Shown here: piece by piece, positions 1 through 9,670 of the stretch | Layout of the letters: each line of letters opens with the position of its first letter | Position numbering within the stretch: the first letter of the stretch is position 1 | Assembly (NCBI RefSeq): GCF_000332815.1 | Contig: NZ_AOFD01000012.1 | Location: 26,309 to 90,308 of the forward strand | Source of the DNA: Arthrobacter nitrophenolicus | Lineage (GTDB): Bacteria > Actinomycetota > Actinomycetes > Actinomycetales > Micrococcaceae | Direction of reading: 5' to 3' | Length of the DNA: 64,000 nucleotides | Made by a program: the position numbers and the translations under genes | Notes under the pieces: generated by a model | Database searches by the model: none | What the model was told of the DNA's origin: nothing | The model's input: only the letters and a program-made list of their open reading frames with translations

Positions 1-482
1 TCTGGAGCCTGTACGTTCCCAACGGCCGGTCGCTGGACGACGAGCACATGCCCTACAAGCTCAAATGGTTGGAAAGCCTCAAGACGCACGCGCAGGGGCT
101 GGTGGCCGAGGACCCGAAGGCCCAGGTGGCGTTGATGGGCGACTGGAACATCGCACCCTTCGACGAGGACGTCTGGGACATCGACCTGTTCGTGAACAAC
201 CGGTACACCCACGTCAGCCCGCCCGAGCGTGCCGCTTTCCACGCCTTCGAATCAGCGGGCTTCACCGATGTGGTGCGCCCCTTCACTCCCGGCCCCGGCG
301 TCTACACCTACTGGGACTACACCCAGCTGCGCTTCCCCAAACGCGAGGGCATGCGCATCGACTTTGTCCTCGCCTCCCCCGCACTGGCCAGCCGGGTTAC
401 CGGCGCCTCCATTGACCGCGAGGAACGCAAGGGCAAGGGCGCCTCGGACCACGCCCCCGTACTGGTGGAACTGGCGGATTGA
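1..482 (+). CDS. xth: Exodeoxyribonuclease III, C-terminal part (5' end outside window)
   Basis: This AP endonuclease / 3'-5' exonuclease of the EEP superfamily acts in base-excision repair of DNA. Only the last about 160 residues are present and the frame is open to the left edge. The family signature GDWNIAP supplies the catalytic Asp/Asn pair. A terminal G-A-S-D-H-A-P motif supplies the active-site Asp-His near the C-terminus, as in XthA. The stop is a double TGA. The next gene starts about 35 bp downstream on the same strand. The family call is secure; assignment to xth rather than a close EEP paralogue rests on the overall resemblance. Confidence 0.88.
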   Translation, partial: WSLYVPNGRSLDDEHMPYKLKWLESLKTHAQGLVAEDPKAQVALMGDWNIAPFDEDVWDIDLFVNNRYTHVSPPERAAFHAFESAGFTDVVRPFTPGPGVYTYWDYTQLRFPKREGMRIDFVLASPALASRVTGASIDREERKGKGASDHAPVLVELAD

Positions 483-516
483 TGACAGCCACCTGGACCC
501 AGACAAGGAGACCGCG

Positions 517-1400
517 ATGACGGGAAACCTCTACCGGGGCCAGGCAGGCCTGCCTTTTCCTCCACGCTGCGGGTCTACGAGCCGCTGGACGCGTTCCCGG
601 AAGAGCAGCGCGCCGCCATCCAGGCGGCGGGTGCACGCACAGCCTCGCGTGCCGCCGTCGAAAACGCCGAACTGCTCGCCTCGCTGGGGCGCATCACGCG
701 TTCAGGCGGTGACCCGTTTCCCACCGGACGCACCGACCTGGTGCGGGTCACCACCGCCCCGGCGTCCCAGGGCGGAGCCGCCGACGACGGCGCTGACGCC
801 GAGCCGGTGCTGCTGTACTGCCCCAGCCAGCTGGTCCTCCGTGCCGGCCTGGCAGCCAACGCGCTGATGGAGGGGATCCACGGCCCGCTCGCGGAACTGC
901 TGATCCCCGAGGAACAGCGGGACAAGCACCAGGAACGGATCGACCAGGTCAAGGCCCGGGACGGCTCCATCAGGGTGCATACCCGGGCGTCAACCTGGGG
1001 GATCCCGTTCAGCTGGTTTTCGCTTTTCATGGAGTCTGACCACAAGGACGTGGTGGAGGCGGCCGGCCGCATCCTCACCGTCCGGGTCTGGGCTTCGATC
1101 ACCGATGCCCTGGAACGGGCCCGCTACGCGGTTGCCAACCTGGCCCTGGCGGCCCCGGACCTGGACATGCTGGACGACCTCGCCCAGCTCACCGAGTGGC
1201 TCGAGCAGTTCCATGTGGAATCGATGGTGGAGCTGGACTACGGTGCCGTGGCGGACAAGGTGTATCCGGACGAATCCCCGATGGACATCCGACTGGGCAT
1301 CGAATGCCTCGCGGAGGGCGACATGACCGGGGCTGCGGCGGCCTACCGGCGCCTGGCCTCGCGCTGGATCCCCATCCGGCAGCTGGCGCGCGCGTCCTGA
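517..1400 (+). CDS. Conserved hypothetical protein, apparent frameshift near its start
   Basis: I do not recognise a characterised family. The ATG at 517 follows AAGGAG and opens a frame reading MTGNLYRG. The long coding frame (LRVYEPLDAF onward to 1400) lies one frame away, has no good start of its own, and joins if one base is restored between about 535 and 550. The corrected product is about 294 residues. It is soluble, with no signal peptide or membrane helix, rich in Trp, Leu and acidic residues. The C-terminal half is predicted helical, with an AEGDMTGAAAAYRRL stretch like a TPR helix. It follows xth and ends at a GC-rich hairpin facing the LacI gene. Confidence 0.6.
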
Positions 1401-1404
1401 CGCC

Positions 1405-1426
1405 GCCCGCCCCTGCCGGGGTGGGC
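1405..1426. terminator. GC-rich hairpin between convergent genes
   Basis: A 9-bp inverted repeat (GCCCGCCCC, loop TGCC, GGGGTGGGC) fills the short gap between the hypothetical gene ending at 1400 and the convergent LacI gene ending at 1447. There is no T-tract, so it is at best a bidirectional GC-hairpin terminator of the kind common in actinobacteria. Confidence 0.45.
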
Positions 1427-1446
1427 ATGCCGCAGGTGCCGCAGTC

Positions 1447-2499
1447 CTACGACTGGGGCGGCGCCGTCGTCCTCCTGACAATCAGTTCATGGGGCGCTAC
1501 GGCGGACTTCACGGCACCAACCTGCCCGTCCAGTTCGTCAAGGAGCATCTTGGTGGCCAGCTCGGCCTGTTCGTCGGGCCGCTGCCCCACGGTGGTCAGG
1601 CCCATGGCGTCGGCAAAATCGTGGTTGTCGATCCCCACGACCGACAGTTCCTCCGGTACGCGGACGCCGATGCGCTGGGCCTCGAAGATGACGCCCATGG
1701 CCATCTCGTCGGAGGCGCAGAAGATGGCGGTGGGTTTGGCACCTGGCCGTGCCCATAACCGGCGGAAAGCCTCCTGCCCGCTGCGGACCGTGAAGTCGCC
1801 CCATTCGTCCCACTCGGGACGGGTGGGCAGGCCGGCGGCCGTCATGACGTCCTTGAAGGCCAGGATCCGGACCCTCGGAACGTCGAAGTTCAGGTCCGTC
1901 TCGTCGTCACCGTGAAGCAGTGCGATATCGCGGTGGCCCAGGTCAATCAGGTGCCGCACGGCAGTGGAAGCTGCGGCGTAGTCGTCAATCCCGATGTAGG
2001 CGCATTCCTCGACGTGTCCGCCCACCACCACCAGCGGGATGTCGATCTTCTGAAGGTGGTCCAGCTCCTCATGCGTCAGTGCCATACAGAGGACCAGCAG
2101 GGCGTCAATCTGCTTGTAGACCATGGTCTTGCTGAAGAGCCGCTCACGGTTGCTGCCATGGCCGCCAAGGTTGAACAGGGAAAGGTTGTACTGCCGGGCA
2201 TGGAGTTCCCGGTCAGCCCCTTCAATGGCCTTGGAAAAGAACCAGCGGCTGACGAACGGGGCCAGCACGCCGATGGTCTTGGTGCGGCCGGTAGCGAGCC
2301 CGGACGCGGAGGATGAGGCGACGTAGCCCAGGTTCCCGGCTACTTCAAGGATGCGTTCGCGGGTGGCGGGCGAAACGCGGGGCAGGCCACGGACGGCCCG
2401 GGAAACTGTGGCGGTGGAGACACCGGCGGCTGCCGCAACGTCCTCGATGCTGACTCCCGAGTGGCCGCCCCTTTGGGATCTTTCTGTTGTGCGTGCCAC
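1447..2499 (-). CDS. LacI-family transcriptional regulator
   Basis: A 350-residue DNA-binding repressor of the LacI/GalR family. Residues about 16-36 form the helix-turn-helix (VSIEDVAAAAGVSTATVSRA), followed by the hinge helix. From about residue 72 comes a periplasmic-binding-protein-like effector domain (TIGVLAPFVSRWFF; the C-terminal half contains AIFCASDEMAMG and VVGIDNHDFA). It lies downstream of, and on the same strand as, a sugar ABC importer. A LacI-type palindrome sits between the importer and the divergent GH13 gene, so it most likely represses that locus when its sugar is absent. The effector is probably an alpha-glucoside, by context only. Confidence 0.92.
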   Translation of the reverse strand: MARTTERSQRGGHSGVSIEDVAAAAGVSTATVSRAVRGLPRVSPATRERILEVAGNLGYVASSSASGLATGRTKTIGVLAPFVSRWFFSKAIEGADRELHARQYNLSLFNLGGHGSNRERLFSKTMVYKQIDALLVLCMALTHEELDHLQKIDIPLVVVGGHVEECAYIGIDDYAAASTAVRHLIDLGHRDIALLHGDDETDLNFDVPRVRILAFKDVMTAAGLPTRPEWDEWGDFTVRSGQEAFRRLWARPGAKPTAIFCASDEMAMGVIFEAQRIGVRVPEELSVVGIDNHDFADAMGLTTVGQRPDEQAELATKMLLDELDGQVGAVKSAVAPHELIVRRTTAPPQS

Positions 2500-2626
2500 C
2501 GTGTCCCCTCAATAACTCCATGCAGCGTGAAGCTGCCGCTCGCCCTGCGCTGGCCCCCGAGCCTTCGTATTTTCGCACTCCCCGGCCACGCAGCGTTAAA
2601 CCGTGACGGTCATGGCCTTCCCCCGG

Positions 2627-2875
2627 CTACCTGCGTTCGGGGAGCTTCCGGCGCAAACGGATCATGCCGTAGAGCGCCAGGAGTGTGGCCAGCAGCCCCA
2701 GGGCCCAGCCGAGCGCAGGCTGCGCAGTCACTTCCATCCAGACCGTGACCACCAGCAGGACCAGGGCCCAAAAGCCAAGGAATCCGATGATGATGTCAAA
2801 GTCCTCGCCGGACCGGACGCGCCTGCGGTCGCTTCCCGCCCCCGTGGAGCGGGAGCGGGAAGCATCGCGGGTCAC
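2627..2875 (-). CDS. Small two-helix membrane protein of the sugar ABC operon
   Basis: An 82-residue protein with an Arg/Ser-rich cytoplasmic N-terminus (about residues 1-25). Two hydrophobic segments follow (about 27-48, IIIGFLGFWALVLLVVTVW, and 55-72), then a basic tail. Its start overlaps the stop of the upstream permease gene by 4 bp, so it is translationally coupled to the ABC transporter. I know no function for it. Small proteins in this position recur in actinobacterial carbohydrate ABC operons and may assist assembly or stability of the permease, which is inference. Confidence 0.72.
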   Translation of the reverse strand: MTRDASRSRSTGAGSDRRRVRSGEDFDIIIGFLGFWALVLLVVTVWMEVTAQPALGWALGLLATLLALYGMIRLRRKLPERR

Positions 2876-3767
2876 TTGACTGCACCCGCAGTCAGGCCGG
2901 CCACGATCTTGCGCTGGAACACAAGCACCAGGATCACCAGCGGAATGGTGACGATGGTGCCCGCGGCCATGATCGCGGTGTACGGAATCTGGTTGGGCTG
3001 CGCGCCGGCAAAGCTGGCGATGGCAACCGTCACCGGTTTCGTGGCCTCATTGGAGAGCTGGCTGGCGATCAGGAACTCATTCCAGGAGGAGATGAAAGCA
3101 AGGATGGCGGTGGTGAAGATGGCCGGTGCGGCCAGCGGCATGATCACCTTCCGGAACGCCTGCCCCTGGGTGCAGCCATCGACGCGCGCTGATTCTTCAA
3201 GCTCCCACGGCATCTCGCGGAAGAAGGAGGTCAGCGTGTAGACCGTCAGCGGCAGGACGAAGGAGATGTTCGGGATGATCAGCGCCTGGTAGGTGCCCAT
3301 CCAGCCGATGTTGGTGAACAGCTGGAACAGCGGGGTGATAAGGCAACGCCCGGGAACATGGACGCGCCCAGGATGAAGCCCAGCACCAGGTACTTGAACC
3401 GGAAGTTCAGGCGTGCAAGGGCGTACGCCGCGAACACGCCGATGATCAGCGAAACCACGGTGACGGTCACACCGATGATGATGCTGTTCAGCAGTGCTTG
3501 GCCGAACTTGTTGCCGAACGAGGTGTCGAACGCCGTGATGAAGTTGTCAAGCGTCACGTGCGTGGGCCAGGGCGTGGTGTCGTAGGTGAACCCGACTTCA
3601 CGGAAGGCCGTTACGACCATCCAGTACGCCGGCGCAAGGCACCAGATCAGGATGACGGCAGCGCTGATGTAGGTCCGGACGCTCGCCCATTTTTCCCGGT
3701 TCTGCGAAGCCTTGCGGCCCTTGTCCTGCTGCGCCCGTAAATTGGCGGAAGCGGCTGTGGTTGTCAT
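2872..3767 (-). CDS. Carbohydrate ABC transporter permease, MalG type (frameshift in sequence)
   Basis: The second membrane subunit of a sugar importer (about 298 residues when corrected). The N-terminal piece (3767 to about 3343) has the first helix and the LARLNFRFKY region. The C-terminal piece carries the EAA loop contacting the ATPase (EESARVDGCTQGQAFRKVIMPLAAP) and the last helices. The two frames join perfectly if one G is restored in the GG at 3342-3343, giving VALITPLFQLFTNIGW across the junction. The start overlaps the upstream permease by 4 bp. No ATPase gene is present; such importers often share an MsiK-type ATPase encoded elsewhere. Confidence 0.9.
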
Positions 3768-4801
3768 TTCTTCCCCTTACCGGTGGCTCCGCTTTGTTCC
3801 ACAACATTCGCGCCAAGGAAGCGGACAAAGATGAACGCCACCAGGAAGATGATCAGGAACGTGATGGTGGAGAGCGCGGCCGCAGAGTTGAAGCCTTGCC
3901 TGATCTGGTTGATCACCAGGATGGACAGCGTGGTGGTGTTGTTCGCACCACCGGTCAGGATGTACGGAAGGTCGAACATCCTGAGGGCATCCAGGGTGCG
4001 GAACAGGATGGCAACCATCAGCGCCGGCTTCACCAGCGGCAAAGTGATCAGGCGGAAGCGCTGCCAAGCACTGGCACCGTCAACCTTTGATGCCTCGTAG
4101 ACCTCTGCGGGGATCATTTGCAGGCCGGCAAGGATCAGGAGCGCCATGAACGGCGTGGTCTTCCAGGTATCGGCAATAATCACTGCCCACTTGGCCGGCC
4201 ATTCGCTGCCGGTCCAGAGGATGGAGGCGTTGAACAGCTTGTTGATGATGCCGTTGAAGTCGAACATGAACAGCCACAGCTGGGCGGTGACGGCGGTGGG
4301 GATGGCCCACGGCACCAGCACGGCCGCACGGACCAGGCTGCGGCCCTTGAAGGTGCGTGCCATGATCATGGCCATCCAGAAACCGAGGACGGTTTCGAAG
4401 GCTACGGTGATCACCGTGAAGAGGAAGGTGGTGCCCGTGGCGGTCCAGAACTGGCCGCCCAGGGTGCCCGGCGGGCAGGCGACGGTGCCGCCGCCCGGTG
4501 CTGCACACTGCTGTCCAAGCCAGTTCACGTAGTTCTGGATACCGGCCGGTCCGCCTGCGGTGAAGAGGCCGGTGGCAGGGTCCAGTCCCGCGTCCTTCTG
4601 GAAGGACATCACGATGGCGCTGATGATCGGGTAAACGATCACGATGCCCAGGGCGATGATGGTGGGTGCCAGCAGCCAGGAGGCCCATTTGCCCTGGCTG
4701 AGGATGGCGTTGTCTTCGCCTACGCCCTTGGGACCGTGATGTACATCGGGCGCGCCCGACGCCGGCTTCTTGACCGGCGTCGGGCCCAATTCGGTTGCCA
4801 T
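3764..4801 (-). CDS. Carbohydrate ABC transporter permease, MalF type
   Basis: A 345-residue integral membrane subunit. After a roughly 35-residue cytoplasmic tail come about six transmembrane helices, starting near WASWLLAPTIIALGIVIVYP. A large extracytoplasmic loop holds two Cys residues (about 94-109). The C-terminal EAA loop (EVYEASKVDGASAWQRFRLITLPLVKP) docks on the ATPase. It lies 3 bp after the binding-protein gene and overlaps the MalG-type gene by 4 bp. It should pair with that subunit to import an oligosaccharide, probably an alpha-glucoside given the divergent GH13 enzyme. Confidence 0.94.
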   Translation of the reverse strand: MATELGPTPVKKPASGAPDVHHGPKGVGEDNAILSQGKWASWLLAPTIIALGIVIVYPIISAIVMSFQKDAGLDPATGLFTAGGPAGIQNYVNWLGQQCAAPGGGTVACPPGTLGGQFWTATGTTFLFTVITVAFETVLGFWMAMIMARTFKGRSLVRAAVLVPWAIPTAVTAQLWLFMFDFNGIINKLFNASILWTGSEWPAKWAVIIADTWKTTPFMALLILAGLQMIPAEVYEASKVDGASAWQRFRLITLPLVKPALMVAILFRTLDALRMFDLPYILTGGANNTTTLSILVINQIRQGFNSAAALSTITFLIIFLVAFIFVRFLGANVVEQSGATGKGKK

Positions 4802-4804
4802 GAT

Positions 4805-6094
4805 TTACTGCGATCCTGCGCCAGCGGACTCGATGGACTTCTGCATGTCGGACAGTGCGTCCTTGGCGGGCTTTTCACCCTTCAGGGCCGCGTAGGCATT
4901 CTCCTGGATTGCCTGGGTGACTGCAGGGTAGAACGGGGTGACCGGACGGGGCACAGCGTTCTCGATGGAGGTCTTCAGGACCGGCAGGTACGGAAGCTTG
5001 GCGACCAGTTCCTGGTCCTCGTACAGGGAGCCGAAGACAGGAGCCAGGGAACCCTGGGTTGCAAAGAACTTCTGCTGCTCTTCCTCGATCAGGAACTTCA
5101 CGAAGTCCAGGGCCGTGGCCTTGTGGTCCGAGTAGACGCTGATGGCGGCGCTGTGGCCACCCAGGGACGAAGCGCCCGGGCCGTCCTTGCCGGGGAGGGC
5201 AGTCATTCCCAGCTTGTCCTTAACCTGGGAGGAGCCTTCGGTGGTGGCCAGGTTGTAGACGTAAGGCCAGTTGCGGAGGAACAGCAGCTTGCCTTCCTGG
5301 AAAGCGCGGCGGCTTTCCTCTTCCTGGTAGGTGATGGCCTCAGCAGGGATGTTCCCGTTCTTGAAGGCCTCGATCAGGTTGTTCAGGCCTTCCTCGGCCT
5401 CGGGGGTGTTCAGGTTCGGCTTGCCCTCGTCGTTAAGGACGGAACCGCCGGCTGAGTTGATGGCTTCGGAAGCATTGACCGTCAGGCCTTCATACTGCTT
5501 GAACTGGCCGGAGTAGCAGCCCATGTTGTTGGCCTCGGCGATGGAGCACATCTCCATCATTTCGTCCCAGGTCTTGGGCGGCTCGGGAACCAGGTCCTTG
5601 CGGTAGTAGAGGATGCCGCCGTCGGAGGAAACCGGGGCTGCATACAGGGTCCCCTTGTAGGAACCAGCCTCAACCGTGGGCTCAAGCATGCCCGTGGTTT
5701 CGATCGCCATCTTGTCCTTGAGCGGCTGCAGCCAGCCCTTTGCGGCGAATTCGGCAGTCCAGACGACGTCCACGCTTGCGACGTCATAGTCGGCATTCTT
5801 GGCCTGGAAGTTCTGCACCAGGTCATCGTGCTGCTGGTCAGCCTGGTCAGTCTGCTCCTTGAACGTGACTTTCTCGTCCGGGTGCGCAGCGTTCCACTTC
5901 TCGATCAGCGGACGGACCACGTTGCTGTTGTCTTTGCCCTGCACGTAGGTAATGGGACCCCGGCTGTCAAGGTTTGCCTCGGCGTCGCCGCCGCCACCGC
6001 CCGTGGTTCCGCCGCCACCGCCCGCACATGCGGACAGGGACAGGGCCAGGACGCCGGCAGTGGCGACCGGAAGAAGGAATCTAGGGGTTTTCAT
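4805..6094 (-). CDS. Sugar ABC transporter substrate-binding lipoprotein
   Basis: A 429-residue family 1 extracellular solute-binding protein. A lipoprotein signal peptide ends in the lipobox LSLSAC (Cys about 24), followed by a Gly-rich linker, so it is tethered to the outer face of the membrane. The mature part is a two-lobe MalE-like protein (DVASVDVVWTAEFAAKGWL early; GKLLFLRNWPYVYN in the middle). It is first in the operon and directly faces the GH13 gene across a 140-bp promoter region with a LacI-type operator. It determines substrate specificity; maltose, trehalose or a related glucoside is likely by context only. Confidence 0.94.
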   Translation of the reverse strand: MKTPRFLLPVATAGVLALSLSACAGGGGGTTGGGGGDAEANLDSRGPITYVQGKDNSNVVRPLIEKWNAAHPDEKVTFKEQTDQADQQHDDLVQNFQAKNADYDVASVDVVWTAEFAAKGWLQPLKDKMAIETTGMLEPTVEAGSYKGTLYAAPVSSDGGILYYRKDLVPEPPKTWDEMMEMCSIAEANNMGCYSGQFKQYEGLTVNASEAINSAGGSVLNDEGKPNLNTPEAEEGLNNLIEAFKNGNIPAEAITYQEEESRRAFQEGKLLFLRNWPYVYNLATTEGSSQVKDKLGMTALPGKDGPGASSLGGHSAAISVYSDHKATALDFVKFLIEEEQQKFFATQGSLAPVFGSLYEDQELVAKLPYLPVLKTSIENAVPRPVTPFYPAVTQAIQENAYAALKGEKPAKDALSDMQKSIESAGAGSQ

Positions 6095-6194
6095 TAGCTT
6101 GAAGCTCCTCGCTGAGTGACAAGTAAGTCGACAGTGCGCTTGCTAGGTGAGGTTGATGTGGTGACTGTCACACTAGTAATGTTGCTGCGTGCAA

Positions 6195-6208
6195 TGCAAG
6201 CGTTTACA
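6195..6208. promoter_or_regulatory. LacI-family operator between ABC importer and GH13 genes
   Basis: TGCAAGCGTTTACA is a near-palindrome centred on CG, matching the LacI/CcpA-family half-site pattern (AAGCG/CGTTT). It sits 100 bp upstream of the binding-protein start and 26 bp upstream of the GH13 ATG, so one bound repressor could block both divergent promoters. The nearby LacI-family gene is the obvious candidate ligand. A related site lies at 12331-12348. Confidence 0.7.
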
Positions 6209-6234
6209 TCAAAAAGTTACCTAAGGGGAACCAA

Positions 6235-8024
6235 ATGTCCAACCAGGCCGTTCCCGCTTCCGGCCAGGCCCGGCCGGAGTGGTGGGCAGACGCCGTCGTC
6301 TACCAGATCTACCGCGTTCCTTCGCTGACGGAAACGGGGACGGCATGGGTGACCTGCGCGGTGTGACGGAACGCCTGCCTTATCTCGAGAAGTTGGGAGT
6401 GGACGCCGTCTGGCTCTCCCCCTTCTATAAGTCGCCGCAGGCCGACGGCGGGTACGACGTTGCGGACTACCGTCAGGTGGACCCGCTCTTCGGGTCCCTC
6501 GACGACTTCGATGCAATGTTGCAGGATGCTCACAGCCGGGGCCTGAAGGTCATCGTGGACCTGGTTCCCAACCACACCTCCGATGAGCATGCCTGGTTTC
6601 AGGCTGCCCTCAGGGCTGCGCCCGGCTCCCCCGAACGGGACCGTTACATCTTCCGTCCCGGGAAGGACAGCGTGCCGGGGTCCGGGGACGGCAACCGGGC
6701 ACCCAACAACTGGAAGTCGATCTTCGGCGGCCCGGCGTGGAGCCGGGTTGCGGGACCGGACGGTTCGCCCGGTGAATGGTACCTCCACCTGTTCGACACC
6801 AGGCAGCCCGACCTCAACTGGGAGAATCCCGAGGTCCACGAGGAGATGCGTTCCGTCCTCCGGTTCTGGCTGGACCGTGGCGTGGACGGTTTCAGGGTGG
6901 ACGTTGCGCACGGCATGGTCAAGGAAAAGGGCCTTCCCGACTGGGACGGTGCGGCGTCCATGGTGGAAGGAACGCACAGCCTGGCGCTGCCGCCCGGTGA
7001 CGCGCCGGGCGCACATACCGACGCCGAGGAACCGCACCGTGCCGTCTCCCCGGTCTACCCGCCGTCGCCCTTCTTCGACCAGGAGGGCGTGCACGACATC
7101 TACCGGAACTGGCACCGGGTGCTGGCGGAGTACGGCAGCGACCGGATGATGGTGGCCGAAGCCTGGGTGGAACCGGCGGAACGGCTGGCCCGCTACGTGC
7201 GGCCGGACGAGATGCAGCAGGCTTTCAATTTCGATTTCCTGCTCGCGGGCTGGGATGCGGAGCGGATGGCGGCCGCCATCGACGCGTCCCTGGCAGCGGC
7301 CTCCTCAGTGGGGGCACCGTGCACCTGGGTGCTGAGCAACCATGACACCGTGCGGCATCCCACCCGGTTCGGGCTTTCCGACCCGACGACATTTCCCAAG
7401 GGGCTGGCCGCGGATGATGAGCAGCCGGACTCCGCCCTGGGACTGGCCCGGGCCCGCGCCGCCACGCTGGTGTCCCTGGCGCTGCCGGGTTCTGCGTACT
7501 TGTACCAGGGCGAGGAACTGGGCCTTCCGGAACACGCCACTCTTCCGGCTGAAGCCCGGCAGGATCCCACCTTCTTCCGCACGAAGGGTGCCGAGATTGG
7601 CCGGGACGGCTGCCGGGTGCCGCTGCCCTGGGCCGCCGACCTGCCCGGTTACGGCTTCTCGTCCCGGCACAGCCAGGCACAGCCATGGCTGCCGCAGCCG
7701 GAGAGTTTCGGACCCCTTGCTGCAGACCAGCAGGAAGGAGAGGAGGGCTCCACCCTGGAGCTCTACAAAGCTGCCCTGGCCTTCCGCTCGGGGCGCAGGC
7801 TGGGCCTGGGCAGCCTGGAATGGGACGACCTCCATGCACCGGACGCCGGGGTGCTGGCGTTCCGCAACGGGGATGTCCTGGTCCTGGCGAACATGGGATT
7901 CGCGTCGGCTCCCATTCCCGCGGGATACAGGGTGGCTCTGGCCAGTGGACCTGTTCCCGCCGAAGAGCTGGCTGCGGTGCAGGAGGTACCGGTCGACTGT
8001 GCGGTCTACCTGGAGCGGGTATAG
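6235..8024 (+). CDS. GH13 alpha-glucosidase (frameshift near the start in this sequence)
   Basis: A cytoplasmic alpha-glucosidase of glycoside hydrolase family 13, about 596 residues when corrected. The ATG at 6235 opens MSNQAVPASG. The frame breaks at the CC at 6312-6313; restoring one C gives the family signature VVYQIYPRSFADGNGDG. The four GH13 regions are present: LVPNHTSDEH, GFRVDVAH (nucleophile Asp about 223), MMVAEAWVEP (acid/base Glu about 309) and LSNHDTVRH (Asp about 371). It has no signal peptide. It should hydrolyse oligosaccharides delivered by the divergent ABC importer and is likely controlled by the operator 26 bp upstream of its start. Confidence 0.92.
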
Positions 8025-8029
8025 GGCGG

Positions 8030-8640
8030 TCAGCGGACGCGCTCGGCACGGCCGAAGCGTGTCCGTGCCCCCGCACCAATGTGGATCAGGACCGGCGTTT
8101 CCTTGCCGACTACCGCTTCGAGCGCAGCGAGCAGGCCGGCGATCTCTGCTGCCAGCAGGTGCGGCGCCACGCCCTGGCGCGGCAGCAGCCGGACTTTCAG
8201 CGCGGGTGACCCCTTGACGTCATAGGTGGCTACCGTGGAACCGGCGAGGTCCGGCCGTCCCGCCAGTGCATGCTTGAGGGCCTGTTCCGCGACTCCCCCG
8301 CCGATGCGGACGTCACCGGGAACATCGCCCGGATCGTATTCGGCGGCCAACAGGTTGGACCGGCCCTTGCCCTGCTGGGCAATCCAGGCCACCATAAGCC
8401 CGATCAGCAGCAGAAGGACCAGGGCCACCACAATCCACAGCCAGCTTTCGGTGCGTCCCGGGAACCTGGTGGCGTTGAAGGCCTGGTTGATTCCGTCCCA
8501 GATCCCCGGGGACCAGGACTGCCACCAGGCACCCACGGGCGGGACGGTCGCCAGAAGCACCAGCAGGATGCCGGCGGCAAGGAGCATCAGCCCAAAACGG
8601 TGAGGAGGATCCGGTTGAGGAGGCTTGGTGTGCTGTTCAT
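8030..8640 (-). CDS. AmaP-like membrane anchor of the Asp23 cluster (frameshift near the start)
   Basis: About 203 residues when corrected. The ATG at 8640 overlaps the upstream stop, and MNSTPSLLNRILLTVLG then runs into a stop. Restoring one base at about 8590 continues as GLMLLAAGILLV. Two transmembrane segments follow (about 10-32 and 60-82, WLWIVVALVLLLLIGLMVAW), then a cytoplasmic alpha/beta domain of about 120 residues. Topology and gene context match AmaP-type proteins, which tether Asp23 to the membrane in staphylococci. Sequence similarity to AmaP itself is only inferred. It is the last gene of a five-gene overlapping operon. Confidence 0.72.
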
Positions 8641-9293
8641 GCCCCGATCACTCCCGTTGGCGTTACATTGACCCGGGCTTCGGGTGACGGTTCCAGTTCC
8701 ATTTGGTCCAGCTCATCCTGGACGGCGGCGAGGACTGTCCCCCCGTCCACCGGCACTCCGGACGTGGGCCTGACGTTCACCAGCACCTGGCGCTGGGAAA
8801 CAACCACCATTACCTGCTCCGGGGTCACGTTCGCCGCCAGGCGGGCCCGGCGGGCAAGCGATGAGGCGATGACTTCATCGTCAACCACGACGGCGGGGCC
8901 ACCGGAAGCCTGCCCGGCGCCAGCGAGGAGGTGGCGTGCCCGCCGTCCCGGAAGTATCCCGTTGAGCACGAAGATCAGGCCGGCCATCGCCAGGACCGCG
9001 CCGACAGCGCCCAGCAGCAGCGGCGGGATCCCGGCGGGGAGCTCCACGATGCGTTGCGCGGCAACCTGGGGCTCGATCAGCCAGGCAGGCTGGCCGATGG
9101 CATGAACCGCTGCTTCCAGGAGTCCGTAGGCCGCCAGCACCATGACCAGGACGGCAGCGACGATGGCCACCGCGGCACGCGAGGAGTGCGTTTCCCGGTA
9201 CGCCACCCGGCGCATGTCCGGCCCCTGGCCTGCGGCACGGCGGTCCCCCTCGCGCCGCGACCGCCTGGCTCCGGCGTCCACCCTGCTGCTCAC
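8637..9293 (-). CDS. DUF6286-type membrane protein of the Asp23 cluster
   Basis: A 218-residue protein starting at a GTG that overlaps the preceding stop. A basic N-terminus (about 1-40) is followed by two membrane helices (about 41-62, AAVAIVAAVLVMVLAAYGLL, and about 90-112). After these comes a soluble C-terminal domain (about 130-218) with RRARLAANVTPEQVMVVVSQ and a VRPTSGVPVDGGTV turn. The architecture and location match the actinobacterial DUF6286 proteins found next to Asp23/Gls24 genes. Its biochemical role is unknown; the soluble domain may pack against the Asp23-like proteins made by the same operon. Confidence 0.75.
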   Translation of the reverse strand: MSSRVDAGARRSRREGDRRAAGQGPDMRRVAYRETHSSRAAVAIVAAVLVMVLAAYGLLEAAVHAIGQPAWLIEPQVAAQRIVELPAGIPPLLLGAVGAVLAMAGLIFVLNGILPGRRARHLLAGAGQASGGPAVVVDDEVIASSLARRARLAANVTPEQVMVVVSQRQVLVNVRPTSGVPVDGGTVLAAVQDELDQMELEPSPEARVNVTPTGVIGA

Positions 9294-9670
9294 CGGACCC
9301 GGCCCCCTTCACTGATCCTTGCACCGCTGATGCGGATATCCACCCTGCTCAACCGGGCACCGCTGAGCTCCGTGACGGTTTCCAGGATGCGGGTTTTAGC
9401 CTCGACAGTCCGGTCCCAGATGGAACCGCCGAACCTCTCCACCCGCGTCGGATCCAAGACAACGCTCTTCAAAGGCGGGATGCTGATGGGCGTGACGAGG
9501 GACAAAGCCAGCAGGCCGTCGTCGTCCGTCCAGTCTGCCCGCACGTCCTGGGCGTCGACGTCGAACGCCGCAGCAGCCGCTGCCTTGGCAAGGCTTGTCA
9601 GCGCCTGCGTGCTGATGCGGTTATGGCCGCTGAGCGCCTGTCCCCGCAGCGCCGGGGCGGGCGTGCTCAT
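9290..9670 (-). CDS. Asp23/Gls24-like small protein
   Basis: A 126-residue soluble protein. I chose the ATG at 9670 because it overlaps the DUF2273 gene stop by 4 bp; a longer open frame upstream is only antisense shadow. The region ISTQALTSLAKAAAAAAFDV followed by acidic beta-strands (DWTDDDGLLALSL) resembles a reduced Asp23/Gls24 domain. It has a C-terminal ETVTELSGARLSRVDIRI strand-helix motif typical of that fold. It probably works with the full-length Asp23 protein at 9855-10316 in the same operon. The family assignment is moderate because the protein is divergent. Confidence 0.65.
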   Translation of the reverse strand: MSTPAPALRGQALSGHNRISTQALTSLAKAAAAAAFDVDAQDVRADWTDDDGLLALSLVTPISIPPLKSVVLDPTRVERFGGSIWDRTVEAKTRILETVTELSGARLSRVDIRISGARISEGGRVR

